Below are positions 37,257-46,558 of a stretch of DNA of 64,000 nucleotides, in pieces. The position numbers and the translations under genes are program-made. Source of the stretch: Spirochaetota bacterium (GTDB lineage Bacteria > Spirochaetota > UBA4802 > UB4802). The DNA lies in NCBI GenBank assembly GCA_026414805.1, contig JAOAIH010000005.1:1-64000 (forward strand). The letters are read 5' to 3'. The notes below the pieces were generated by a model, which saw nothing but the letters and a program-made list of their open reading frames with translations, made no database searches and was not told where the DNA came from. The first letter of the stretch is position 1. Each line of letters starts with the position of its first letter.

Positions 37257-37952
37257 ATGAGTACGATAAATTTTACTATAGATGGAAAACCATGTAAAGC
37301 AAAACCAGGCCAAACTATTGTTGAAGCTGCCAAGGATAATGGCATTTATATTCCTACCTTATGCCATTTTGAAGGCTTGAAGCCTGCGGGAACATGTCGC
37401 ATTTGTACGGTAAAAGTAGCGGGTAGAAATATGGCTGCCTGTACCACACCTGTAACCGAAGGTATGGTGGTGGAAAATAAAACTGCAGAACTTGAAGATT
37501 ACCGCAAAGCTATCATAGAGATGCTTTTTGTTGAAGGCAACCATATGTGCCCAACCTGTGAGAAGAGTGGAAATTGTGAATTACAGGCATTAGGGTACAG
37601 GTATATGATGATGGTACCACGTTTCCCATTCCTGTTCCCCAAACGTACTCTTGATGCCTCACTTCCAAAGATTGTGATTGAACGTAACCGATGTGTTCAG
37701 TGCTTGCGATGTGTACGCGGCATCACAACATCTGATGGCAAACGTATCTTTGGTATTGTGAACAGAGGTGGGCATGTAGAAATCACTGTTGATAAGGATC
37801 TTGCAGCAAGCATGACCGATGAAATGGCTCAGAAAGCAATGGATTTATGCCCGGTAGGTGCTATCTTGAAGAAAGAAGTTGGTTTTGCCATTCCTATTGG
37901 CAAACGTAAATTTGATACTAGACCTATTGGCAGCGAAATTGAAAAAGCGTGA
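37257..37952 (+). CDS. hoxU: HoxU, diaphorase small subunit (ferredoxin-like)
   Basis: HoxU bridges the flavin subunit and the hydrogenase module. The 231-residue protein carries a [2Fe-2S] domain (CHFEGLKPAGTCRIC followed by a Cys 12 residues on), the His-Cys3 site in HMCPTCEKSGNCELQ (about 97), and a further ferredoxin-type cluster (CVQCLRCVRG, about 148, with a distal CPVG). This is the NuoG N-terminal plan cut down to Hox size. It starts 1 base after the hoxF stop. Confidence 0.92.
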   Translation: MSTINFTIDGKPCKAKPGQTIVEAAKDNGIYIPTLCHFEGLKPAGTCRICTVKVAGRNMAACTTPVTEGMVVENKTAELEDYRKAIIEMLFVEGNHMCPTCEKSGNCELQALGYRYMMMVPRFPFLFPKRTLDASLPKIVIERNRCVQCLRCVRGITTSDGKRIFGIVNRGGHVEITVDKDLAASMTDEMAQKAMDLCPVGAILKKEVGFAIPIGKRKFDTRPIGSEIEKA

Positions 37953-37982
37953 TATCTTAACGAAGATCTATGGAGGAACACA

Positions 37983-38522
37983 ATGAGTAAACCAGTTGTC
38001 GCAACTGCTTCATTGGCAGGATGTTTTGGATGCCATATGTCCATTCTGGACATTGATGATAGAATTTTAAAGCTGATTGAATTGGTAGAATTTAATAAGT
38101 CACCAATTGATGATATTAAAACATTCACCAAACAGTGTGATATTGGGCTGATTGAAGGTGGATGCTGTAACAGTGAAAATGTAGAAAACTTAAAGTTATT
38201 CCGAAAAAATTGTAAAATTCTTATATCAGTTGGCGAATGTGCAATAATGGGTGGATTACCAGCAATGCGCAATGGTATTCCTGTAAAAGAATGTCTGGAA
38301 GAAGCTTATTTAAAGTGCCCAACAGTAGATGATAATATCATTCCCAATGATGATGAATTGCCAATGATTCTGGATAGAGTATACCCATGCCATGAAATAG
38401 TCAAAATTGATTATTTCCTTCCCGGCTGCCCACCACGTGCAGATTTAATCTGGGAAGCGCTGGTAGCACTTCTGACTGGCAAAGAATTAGATTTGCCATA
38501 TGAAGTTGTTAAGTTTGACTAA
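37983..38522 (+). CDS. hoxY: HoxY, [NiFe] hydrogenase small subunit
   Basis: HoxY holds the proximal [4Fe-4S] cluster that takes electrons from the NiFe site. The 179-residue protein shows the ligands in LAGCFGCHMS (about 14), GGCCNS (about 60), GECAIMGG (about 87) and PGCPPRAD (about 148). It is short, as in soluble group 3d enzymes, with no Tat signal and no membrane anchor. GGAGG 6 bases upstream supports the start. Confidence 0.93.
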   Translation: MSKPVVATASLAGCFGCHMSILDIDDRILKLIELVEFNKSPIDDIKTFTKQCDIGLIEGGCCNSENVENLKLFRKNCKILISVGECAIMGGLPAMRNGIPVKECLEEAYLKCPTVDDNIIPNDDELPMILDRVYPCHEIVKIDYFLPGCPPRADLIWEALVALLTGKELDLPYEVVKFD

Positions 38523-38547
38523 TTTTGTTTTTAGGAGATGAAAGCTT

Positions 38548-39999
38548 ATGGCTAGAAAAATAACGATAGAACCTGTAACAAGGGTTGAAGGTCATGGTAA
38601 AGTGACCATTCAGCTTGATCCTCAAAACAATGTTCTTGAATCGCGATTCCATGTAGTAGAATTTAGAGGATTTGAACGTTTTGTTCAGGGCAGACCATAT
38701 TGGGAAGCACCTGTTTTGGTGCAGCGTCTTTGTGGTATATGCCCTGTAAGCCATCATTTAGCAGCAGCTAAAGCGATGGATGTAATCGTTGGTGTTGGCC
38801 CAGATGGATTAACACCTACTGCAGAAAAAATGCGACGACTTATGCATTATGGGCAGATGTTCCAATCCCATGCATTACATTTCTTCCATTTGGTATCTCC
38901 AGATTTACTCTTTGGGGTTGATGCAGATCCAACAATACGCAATGTTATTGGTGTAGCATTGAAATTCCCTGATCTGGCAGTACAGGGTGTAATGATGAGA
39001 AAGTTTGGTCAGGAGATAATCAGGGCAACTGCTGGTAAAAAGATTCATGGTACTGGAGCAATTCCAGGTGGTATAAACAAAAACCTGAGTATTCAGGAAC
39101 GAGATGAGTTTCTTAAAGGCGCTGACCCAATGAACATCAAAAAGATGATTGAATGGTCAGTGGCAGCAGTAAATCTCTTTAAAGATTATCATAAGAAGAA
39201 TAAAGATTTCATTGATAACTTTGCAGCATTTCCGTCCAATCATTTGAGTTTAGTACGAAAAGACGGAGCGCTTGATCTTTATCATGGTGTATTACGTGCA
39301 GTTGATGCTGATGGTAAGAAAATATTAAATGATGTAGACTATCAGGACTATTTACAATACATAGGCGAGGAAGTACGTTCCTGGAGTTACATGAAGTTCC
39401 CATACCTTAAATCATTAGGCAAAAAAGATGGATGGTACAGGGTAGGGCCACTTGCTCGACTGAATACTGCTGAATTTATACCTACACCACTTGCTCAAAA
39501 AGAATTTGAAGAATTTAAAGCTTATACAAAAGGCAAGCCAAATAATATGTCAATGCACATGCATTGGGCACGGCTCATTGAGTTGTTGCATTCAGCAGAG
39601 GTAATTGAACAGCTCCTTAATGATCCTGACCTTCAGGGTGATAAACTAGTAACCAAAGGTAAGAAGGTTAAAGAAGGTGTTGGACTGATTGAAGCTCCAC
39701 GAGGTACCTTATTCCATCACTATCGCATCAATGATAATGACCAGATTGAGATGGCAAACCTCATTGTCTCAACCACAAATAACAATGAGCCAATGAACAG
39801 GGCAGTAAACTGGGTAGCGGTGAATCAAATTAGCGGCAAGAAAGAGATTACCGAAGGCATGCTCAATGCTGTTGAAGTAGCCATACGAGCGTATGACCCA
39901 TGCTTAAGCTGTGCAACGCATGCATTGGGCAAAATGCCTTTAGAAGTAACATTGGTTGATTCAGAGGGTAATGTCATAGATCAAAAAAGGAAGCAATAA
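38548..39999 (+). CDS. hoxH: HoxH, [NiFe] hydrogenase large subunit
   Basis: HoxH binds the Ni-Fe active site through four Cys: RLCGICPVSHH (about 61-71) and DPCLSCATH (about 450-458). The residues after the final His form a C-terminal extension of about 25 residues, which must be removed by a maturation protease before the site closes; the hoxW gene directly downstream supplies one. Length 483 is typical for HoxH. AGGAG lies 10 bases before the ATG. Confidence 0.95.
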   Translation: MARKITIEPVTRVEGHGKVTIQLDPQNNVLESRFHVVEFRGFERFVQGRPYWEAPVLVQRLCGICPVSHHLAAAKAMDVIVGVGPDGLTPTAEKMRRLMHYGQMFQSHALHFFHLVSPDLLFGVDADPTIRNVIGVALKFPDLAVQGVMMRKFGQEIIRATAGKKIHGTGAIPGGINKNLSIQERDEFLKGADPMNIKKMIEWSVAAVNLFKDYHKKNKDFIDNFAAFPSNHLSLVRKDGALDLYHGVLRAVDADGKKILNDVDYQDYLQYIGEEVRSWSYMKFPYLKSLGKKDGWYRVGPLARLNTAEFIPTPLAQKEFEEFKAYTKGKPNNMSMHMHWARLIELLHSAEVIEQLLNDPDLQGDKLVTKGKKVKEGVGLIEAPRGTLFHHYRINDNDQIEMANLIVSTTNNNEPMNRAVNWVAVNQISGKKEITEGMLNAVEVAIRAYDPCLSCATHALGKMPLEVTLVDSEGNVIDQKRKQ

Positions 40000-40481
40000 T
40001 GTTGAAAAATGTTAAGTGCTTGTTATATGGTTATGGCAATCCCGGCAGGCAGGATGATGGGCTGGGCATTGAGCTTGCAATGCTTGTTGAAAATGATCAT
40101 TTGTTACATCAGTATGTAGATGTAGATTATAACTATCAGCTCAATATTGAAGATGCCTTAACCATTTCAGAATATGATATGGTAATATTTGCTGATGCAG
40201 CACTTAACATTGATAAACCATTTGAATTAAATAGGATTCAGCCGGCACATACAATTACATTTACTACTCATGAGCTGTCGGCTGAATCTATACTTGCGCT
40301 TTGCCATGATTTGTATGATAAAAAGCCTGAGAGCTATATGCTGGCTATTAGGGGCTATGAGTGGGAAATGGGATTACCAATGACAGATATGGCAAAACGT
40401 AATTTAAATGATGCATACAAATTTGTATCAGAATTTATTGTAAACCACTTTGCTCGTTACCAAGTGGGCAAGGGGATTTAA
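39999..40481 (+). CDS. hoxW: HoxW-like [NiFe] hydrogenase maturation protease
   Basis: This 160-residue endopeptidase of the HyaD/HoxW family clips the HoxH C-terminal tail once nickel is inserted. The family start is present as GYGNPGRQDDG (about residues 11-21) with the metal-sensing acidic residues, DADAA-like FADAA (about 67), and the HE of TTHELS (about 91). Its ATG shares a base with the hoxH stop, so the two are translationally coupled, which fits a one-substrate enzyme. Confidence 0.88.
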   Translation: MLKNVKCLLYGYGNPGRQDDGLGIELAMLVENDHLLHQYVDVDYNYQLNIEDALTISEYDMVIFADAALNIDKPFELNRIQPAHTITFTTHELSAESILALCHDLYDKKPESYMLAIRGYEWEMGLPMTDMAKRNLNDAYKFVSEFIVNHFARYQVGKGI

Positions 40482-40504
40482 TTTTACTAACCAGGAGTGA
40501 TAGT

Positions 40505-40879
40505 ATGGCAAACAAGAAAGTTATTTTAGTAATTGACGATGATCCGGATATTTTAGATTCTATTAAAGCTATTCTCTCTGCAAATGGGTTTGACGTTGTG
40601 ACCGCAATGAGCGGAAAAGAAGGTATTGATGCGGTTACAGCAAGTAAACCAGACCTCATTTTGTGTGACATGATGATGGAAAGAATAGATGCTGGGACTA
40701 AGGTTGCACAGGAAATTAAGAAAAGCAATCCAGCTATACCAATTTATCTTTTAAGCAGTATTGGCACTGCAACGGCAACCAATGTTGAAATTGATAAATT
40801 AGGGTTTAATGGGGTTTTCCAGAAACCGGTTAACCCTGATAACCTTGTATCAACAATAAAGAAGGCGCTTAATATTTAA
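40505..40879 (+). CDS. Stand-alone receiver-domain protein ending the Hox operon
   Basis: A 124-residue CheY-like protein with Asp11-13, phospho-acceptor Asp55, Ser84/85 and Lys107-Pro108 all in place, and no output domain. It resembles the receiver at 27969, sharing KAILS..GF.V, the MME..D.G block after the phospho-acceptor and GFNG...KPV.PD.L. AGGAG 8 bases upstream and 23 bases spacing from hoxW make it part of the operon, and the terminator follows directly. So each NAD-linked hydrogenase has its own receiver protein. The function is unknown: it may tune activity or assembly by direct binding, or accept phosphate from an unlinked kinase. Confidence 0.9.
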   Translation: MANKKVILVIDDDPDILDSIKAILSANGFDVVTAMSGKEGIDAVTASKPDLILCDMMMERIDAGTKVAQEIKKSNPAIPIYLLSSIGTATATNVEIDKLGFNGVFQKPVNPDNLVSTIKKALNI

Positions 40880-40916
40880 GTTTTATGTAAATTAAATATC
40901 TGCAAATATGTAGAAA

Positions 40917-40943
40917 AAAAAGCGGGTTTTTTAACCCGCTTTT
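40917..40943. terminator. Bidirectional terminator between the hox operon and pgk
   Basis: AAAAGCGGGTT, loop TTTT, and AACCCGCTTTT form an 8-bp GC-containing stem extended by A-T pairs. The T-runs on both strands serve the receiver gene from the left and pgk from the right. Confidence 0.9.
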
Positions 40944-40968
40944 ATTATGTATATGCGATAGTAACTGC

Positions 40969-42153
40969 TTATTTATCCAATGCTTTAACTGCTGGTAAAG
41001 TTTTACCTTCCATAAGCTCCAGGAAAGCACCACCTGCTGTAGATATATAAGACATTTTATTAGCATATCCAGAAGCATTAATGGCAGCACCTGTGTCACC
41101 ACCACCAATAACGCTGGTACATCCAGATTCACCAACAACCTTGGCGATTTCATTTGTGCCATCAGCAAACTCTTTGGTTTCAAATGCACCTAATGGGCCA
41201 TTCCATATAACAGTTTTAGACTGTTTTATTATATCTGAAAATTTTTTGCGTGTAGCTGGGCCAATATCAACGCCTTCTTTATTATCAGGAATATTTGTGA
41301 TTGGAACAACTTCTTTGCCTTCTGGACTATCAAATGAATTGGCAACTACTATATCCTCAGGCAGCACCAAGTTTACATTGTGCTTTTTGGCCATTTCAAT
41401 AATTTCTTTTGCAGTATTGAGCTGGTCATCTTCAACAACTGATTTGCCAATTTTATAACCAAGTGCTTTTAAAAATGTGTATGACATGCCGCCGCCTATA
41501 AGAAGGTTATCAACTTTTGGAATAATATTTTTAAGTACATCTATTTTTGTAGAAATTTTAACACCACCTATGATTGCAGTAACAGGTTTTTCTGGTTGCA
41601 CCAATGCCTTTTTAAAATATTCAAGCTCATCCTTCATCAAAAATCCTGCCACACATTCTTTTACATAACGTGTTATAGCTTCATTTGACGCATGGCCCCG
41701 ATGTGCTGTAGCAAATGCATCATTTACATATACATCAGCAAGTGAGCCAAGTAGTTTACCAAAATTTTCATCATTTTTTTCTTCTTCTGGATAAAACCGT
41801 ATATTTTCAAGAAGTGCAACATCACCCGGCTTTAATTTGTTTATATCATCCTGAATGCCCTGAGTTATAGGTTTATCAATAAAGATTACGTCTTTTTTCA
41901 GTAATTCTGAAAGCCGTTTTGCAACTGGTTTTAACGACATCTCAGGAACGGGTTTCCCTTTTGGCCTACCCAAATGCGATACTAAAATCACAGTTGCATT
42001 TTGTTTTAAGCAATATTCAATAGTTGGCAGGGTTGAAGTGATTCTGGTATCGTCAGTAATATTCATGTTTTTATCATACGGAACATTAAAATCAGCCCGT
42101 ATTAATACTTTTTTATTGCTGACATTAATTTGATCAAGATATTTTATAGCCAT
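40969..42153 (-). CDS. pgk: Phosphoglycerate kinase
   Basis: Glycolytic enzyme making ATP from 1,3-bisphosphoglycerate. Conserved segments seen are KKVLIRADFNVP (about 14), SHLGRPKG (about 58), the substrate-site AHRGHAS (about 163), GGVKISTKID-like loop (about 196), and the nucleotide-binding GGGDTGAA near the C-terminus (about 348). Length 394 is typical. GAGGTGG sits 3-4 bases before the ATG. The gene is convergent with the hox operon and shares its terminator. gap and tpi are not adjacent in this window. Confidence 0.97.
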   Translation of the reverse strand: MAIKYLDQINVSNKKVLIRADFNVPYDKNMNITDDTRITSTLPTIEYCLKQNATVILVSHLGRPKGKPVPEMSLKPVAKRLSELLKKDVIFIDKPITQGIQDDINKLKPGDVALLENIRFYPEEEKNDENFGKLLGSLADVYVNDAFATAHRGHASNEAITRYVKECVAGFLMKDELEYFKKALVQPEKPVTAIIGGVKISTKIDVLKNIIPKVDNLLIGGGMSYTFLKALGYKIGKSVVEDDQLNTAKEIIEMAKKHNVNLVLPEDIVVANSFDSPEGKEVVPITNIPDNKEGVDIGPATRKKFSDIIKQSKTVIWNGPLGAFETKEFADGTNEIAKVVGESGCTSVIGGGDTGAAINASGYANKMSYISTAGGAFLELMEGKTLPAVKALDK

Positions 42154-42251
42154 ATTCCACCTCTAACGTAAATTTAAAAATATTATAATAGTAGAATAAT
42201 ATTTTTACCAATGACTACATATCGCTATACATTGAATAAATTGTCAAATAG

Positions 42252-43274
42252 TTATTGAGATAGTTCCTTACGCTTTTTGCGTATAACTATAAATTTAGAA
42301 ATTACTATCGATAGCTCATATAAGAGCATTAATGGGATAGCAACAAGAGTTAGAGTCAGAGGATCAGTTGTTGGAGTTATCACTGCTGCAAATATCCAAA
42401 TCAGAACTATCGCATATTTCCTTTTGCTTATTAAAAATGCTGGAGATACAATGCCAATACGTGTCAATATCATGATAATAATTGGCATTTCAAAAGTTAT
42501 TCCGATAGCTACGGCAAATAAAATTGCAAAGTTAAAATATTTTGAAGCATTTATCATATTCTCCATATCAGGAGGAGTAAAACTAAGTAATACTTTTATT
42601 GAAAGAGGAAGCAGGTAAAAATATGTTGCTCCAAGACCTATGTAAAACAGTATAATGGCAGCAACAATTGAATTTACAGCAAATTTTCTGTTATCGATAT
42701 CAATTGCAGGTTTAATATATTGCCACAGGTGATACACAAGTAGTGGAAGGCCAATGAGAAGTCCCGTTACAAATGAAGCTTTAATCCTCAGTACAAAACC
42801 TTCTACAAGATTAAATATATTGAGTTTGTACCCTGATTCCAAAAAAGGCTTATTGATTGCGTTAAGTAAAATATCAGAAAAATAGAATCCCAATACAGTA
42901 AGAGCTATTACAGTAACAAGTACTATTAAGAGCCTTGATCGGAATTCATCTAAATGTTCAACTATATTCATAGGTTTATCACCACGGCGAAGTGCTTCAG
43001 GATCTATTTCAACTTCTTCGGCAGAATTATTGTTCACATTTACGTCTGCTTCTTTTATTAATGCTTCTAAAAGATTTTTTTCTTGTTTTCCTTGGTTTTT
43101 GCTACTTTCAGTTTTTTTTAAATGTATATCCTCAGCAGGTAATTGTTCCTTTTTAATTCTGCTTTGAGAACTGCCACTTTCAGGTTTAATTTTTGAACTA
43201 TGTTTAATGTTATCTTTTTCCCTTTTTGTACTTTTTTTCTTCTTGTTGTTATCTACCTTTTGTTTTTTAGCCAA
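42252..43274 (-). CDS. tatC: Twin-arginine translocase subunit TatC with long N-terminal extension
   Basis: TatC recognises Tat signal peptides. The core (from residue 102, MNIVEHLDEFRSRL) has the family motif and six hydrophobic helices. In front of it is about 100 residues of Lys-, Ser- and Glu-rich, probably disordered sequence. The long start at 43274 is supported by GAGG 6 bases upstream; an internal ATG at 42971 would give a normal-sized TatC. tatA is 37 kb away in the window and no tatB is seen, fitting a minimal TatAC system. The gene lies 98 bases upstream of pgk on the same strand. Confidence 0.9.
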   Translation of the reverse strand: MAKKQKVDNNKKKKSTKREKDNIKHSSKIKPESGSSQSRIKKEQLPAEDIHLKKTESSKNQGKQEKNLLEALIKEADVNVNNNSAEEVEIDPEALRRGDKPMNIVEHLDEFRSRLLIVLVTVIALTVLGFYFSDILLNAINKPFLESGYKLNIFNLVEGFVLRIKASFVTGLLIGLPLLVYHLWQYIKPAIDIDNRKFAVNSIVAAIILFYIGLGATYFYLLPLSIKVLLSFTPPDMENMINASKYFNFAILFAVAIGITFEMPIIIMILTRIGIVSPAFLISKRKYAIVLIWIFAAVITPTTDPLTLTLVAIPLMLLYELSIVISKFIVIRKKRKELSQ

Positions 43275-43420
43275 TGTAATACCTCAAATTAAAAAGTATC
43301 GTACCTACATGTCGCAATACTTATTAACATGTTGAAGTGTAATTTTGTAAATTATTACTGAAAATATATAAGAATTTTGTCAAGAGATAATCATAATAAA
43401 TTTTATCAAGGTGATATGTC

Positions 43421-43449
43421 TTGACAATGAATCACAAATATACTATCAT
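43421..43449 (+). promoter_or_regulatory. Sigma-70-type promoter for the PAS histidine kinase gene
   Basis: TTGACA (43421-43426), a 17-base spacer and TATCAT (43444-43449) match the standard promoter with one deviation in the -10 box. It lies about 90 bases before the preferred start of the kinase gene. Confidence 0.55.
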
Positions 43450-43537
43450 ATGAGTTAGAGCATCATAGTCAAACGGTGCAATAACCTTATTGTACTATGT
43501 GCATTTATGTTATTATTTAATACAAACTATAACAGAA

Positions 43538-46500
43538 ATGATGAATAATTATAGATATCTTGATGCGATTAAAATTCCAATTATCATTTGTAACAATGAT
43601 GGAGCAATCAAATATATCAATCAATCATGTTTAATAGATGAGATAATACCTGATTATATATTAGCGGATTACAAAAAATATACCATATACGATATTTTTT
43701 TGTTAAATAAAGAACAAAGGGGAGAAATAGAAAAGGTTTTTCATCACGTTATCCATGAAAACAAAGTTATTTTAGATTTATATGAATTAATTATTACTAA
43801 AATAAAAAAAAATCATATAATAGTACAGATATTTCAAAACAAAAGCGCTGTTTTACAGAATGGTGTTAAAACAGAACATATAGAGCAAAAAGCCGATCAT
43901 GAAATTAGCCCATTTTTTTCAGCGTATGATCTACTTGATGATTTGATACACATTACAGACAAAAATGGCAAGATTATATATGCAAATACGGCAATAAAGA
44001 AATTATATGGAGATATAAAAGGACAATATTGTTATCAAGTTTTTGGTTTTTGTGAAGATTATTGTCCTGATTGTAAATTATCCTTAGTATTAGATGGCAA
44101 TACCATACGATATGAAGTAAAGTTGAAAAAAAATAATCAATATTATGATGTAATCAATTCCCCATTCGTGGATTTTGATGGCAATATATATAAAATATCT
44201 ATCATGAGGAATCTTGAAGAAATTGTTGAGAAACAAAATACACTGGTGTTATTTCAAAATGCTATTAACAGATCACGCAATTTAGTATGTTTTACCAGTC
44301 AGGACGGACAAATATTATATGCCAATGATACATTTATTAAATATTTTGGTGAGACATATAAAAAAGAAAATAATATTTTAAAATTATTGAATTATTCAAA
44401 AGATGATTTGTTTATGACAGAGGATCATAAAGAAATAAAAATCAAAATTATCAATGATGAACTATATTTCAAAGTATTCGTTTATCCTATTCAATCCTTA
44501 AATAATGAAACTGTATTTGTTTTTATAGCTAGTGATATTACAGATCTTAAAAATTTAGAAAAGAAAATTGATATAGAAAAAAACTATTTTAAAAGCATCA
44601 TTGATAATACAATTGATGGATTTTTTGTCATTGATAAAGATCAAAATATTATAGATTGCAACCCTTCATTTTATAAGATGTTTAATATATCTACTGATAG
44701 CTTGGGTACATTAAAGCTTTCCGATCTCTTTGACCCTTTTTATAAAAGAGAATTTGATAAAAAAATTAATTATCTTAAAAAATCACGAGTTTCACAAATC
44801 ACTGAAGTAAGCCGATCAAATAAAGAATTCCATAATTATATAATAAGCCTTAACTATTTATCAATATCAGGTAATGATAACGAACACTATTATGGTTTTG
44901 TTAAAGACATAACGGACATAACACGTTTGCATAAGATTATTGAAAATGAAAGAAACTATAACAGAAGAATAATTGAAACCGTTAAATTGGGTTTTGTAGT
45001 TATAAATGAATATGGTGCAATCATTGATTATAATAATGCTTTTTTGCAATTAATTGGTCGTTTGGGCAAGAATGTCAAAGGTGAGATGTTCAGCTTGTAT
45101 ATTACGCCACTAGATAAAGAAATTTTTGATGATGCAACGATTTCTTCCCAAGAGATGCTTCTTGATTTTGAAGCTATAGTTCATTCAGCAGACAATGAGG
45201 ATAAAAATGTAATTGTATCCATGTCAAAGTTATATGACATTTTGGGTAATTACTTAGGACATTTTGCTTTCATACGCGATATTACACATCAAAAAAAAAT
45301 TGAAAATGAAATTATACAACAATCCAAGCAGGTTATTGAATTGATTAATTCATTAACGCAATTTACAATAAATATTGTACGTATTGATGATGTTGAAAAT
45401 CTTATATCACAAATATATTTATTTATTAATACAATACTGAGTCCTGATTATATTGAAATTCTAGTGAATACCAATAATATATATTACAGCCATATATATA
45501 AAAATAATGAGTATATGGTTAAAAATACTGAAATAAGTTATAAAACTTCTTTTGTTATACAAAAGTTATCAAAGAATAAATCAATCCTTACAATAACTAA
45601 TCCAGATGTTGAACTCAACGATGAGGATCAATTATTGTTCAACAATATACTAGGATTCCAAAATATTATTTTCATACCTATCTTTGTTGTAAAAGATCTT
45701 AAAATAGTAATAATAGTCGCTTTCAATAAAAAAATTGAGGCAATAAATAACGTTGTTGTTACAGTATTAACTGGAGTTGCTAATTTAATTGCTATTGCAT
45801 ATGAAAAAATTACTTCACTCTCAGAGCAAGTAAAAATGAAGGAAGCACTTGATAGATATGAAAAGTTAGTTGCAATTGGAAGAATAATAGCAGGAGTTGC
45901 CCATGAAATCAATAATCCTTTATCAATTATGCAATTGGATATAGCTGAGTTAGATCAAAAGCTTGGGGAAGGAGATTACGATCAGGAAATAAAAGATATC
46001 ATCAAATCACTTTTGGAGGAAATTCAGCGTATTAGTAATATTGTTAAGCAACTTAAAGATTATGCTAAACCTGCAGCATTGAATGATGATATTATACATC
46101 TCAATGAAATTTTCAGAATGTATCCATTAAAAATATTATCTAAAAATATTCAAAAGAAGGGTATACCAATAAATATAAACATTCCTAAACAAAAAATATT
46201 TGTTAAGATGCCACTTACAAGATTAATTCAGGTTGTTATGAATATTTTAACTAATGCTGAAGATGCTGTAGTTGAAAAAGGTGAGGGAAGCATAACTATT
46301 GATATATCAACTGAACTTAGAGACAGTAAACAATTTGCACGGTTAACCATCAAAGATACTGGAATAGGTATTCATGATGAAAATAAACATTTATTATTTG
46401 AACCATTTTTTACTACCAAATCAAAGGAAGGTACAGGTTTGGGTTTGTCAATATCCTATTCAATAGTAAAAAGCTATAATGGTGAGATAGAGATAAATAG

Positions 46501-46558
46501 TAAAAGAGGATTAGGTACTGAAGTTATAATATTATTGCCAATGTATCAAAAAAGTTAA
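43538..46558 (+). CDS. Soluble multi-PAS sensor histidine kinase
   Basis: About 1006 residues with no membrane segment. Five PAS-like repeats come first, each with a D/E-x-D-G or 'ANxxF' type core, then a GAF-like region (about 610-760), a dimerisation domain with VAHEINNPL (phospho-His near residue 788), and a HATPase with NILTNAEDA, KDTGIGI and GTGLGLSIS. The second PAS contains CYQVFGFCEDYCPDC, a Cys-rich motif seen in some PAS domains that may bind metal or a cluster. No receiver is fused and no response regulator is adjacent, so the partner is open; the hydrogenase receivers are possible. A TTG at 43490 would add 16 residues; ATG 43538 is chosen, but neither has a good Shine-Dalgarno. 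Confidence 0.88.
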   Translation: MMNNYRYLDAIKIPIIICNNDGAIKYINQSCLIDEIIPDYILADYKKYTIYDIFLLNKEQRGEIEKVFHHVIHENKVILDLYELIITKIKKNHIIVQIFQNKSAVLQNGVKTEHIEQKADHEISPFFSAYDLLDDLIHITDKNGKIIYANTAIKKLYGDIKGQYCYQVFGFCEDYCPDCKLSLVLDGNTIRYEVKLKKNNQYYDVINSPFVDFDGNIYKISIMRNLEEIVEKQNTLVLFQNAINRSRNLVCFTSQDGQILYANDTFIKYFGETYKKENNILKLLNYSKDDLFMTEDHKEIKIKIINDELYFKVFVYPIQSLNNETVFVFIASDITDLKNLEKKIDIEKNYFKSIIDNTIDGFFVIDKDQNIIDCNPSFYKMFNISTDSLGTLKLSDLFDPFYKREFDKKINYLKKSRVSQITEVSRSNKEFHNYIISLNYLSISGNDNEHYYGFVKDITDITRLHKIIENERNYNRRIIETVKLGFVVINEYGAIIDYNNAFLQLIGRLGKNVKGEMFSLYITPLDKEIFDDATISSQEMLLDFEAIVHSADNEDKNVIVSMSKLYDILGNYLGHFAFIRDITHQKKIENEIIQQSKQVIELINSLTQFTINIVRIDDVENLISQIYLFINTILSPDYIEILVNTNNIYYSHIYKNNEYMVKNTEISYKTSFVIQKLSKNKSILTITNPDVELNDEDQLLFNNILGFQNIIFIPIFVVKDLKIVIIVAFNKKIEAINNVVVTVLTGVANLIAIAYEKITSLSEQVKMKEALDRYEKLVAIGRIIAGVAHEINNPLSIMQLDIAELDQKLGEGDYDQEIKDIIKSLLEEIQRISNIVKQLKDYAKPAALNDDIIHLNEIFRMYPLKILSKNIQKKGIPININIPKQKIFVKMPLTRLIQVVMNILTNAEDAVVEKGEGSITIDISTELRDSKQFARLTIKDTGIGIHDENKHLLFEPFFTTKSKEGTGLGLSISYSIVKSYNGEIEINSKRGLGTEVIILLPMYQKS

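Noticed and set aside
26015-40879. The hydrogenase cluster as a horizontally acquired island
   Set aside because: No integrase, insertion sequence or flanking repeats are visible; the tRNA-Gly beside it is intact without a duplicated end. Base richness of hox may reflect expression.
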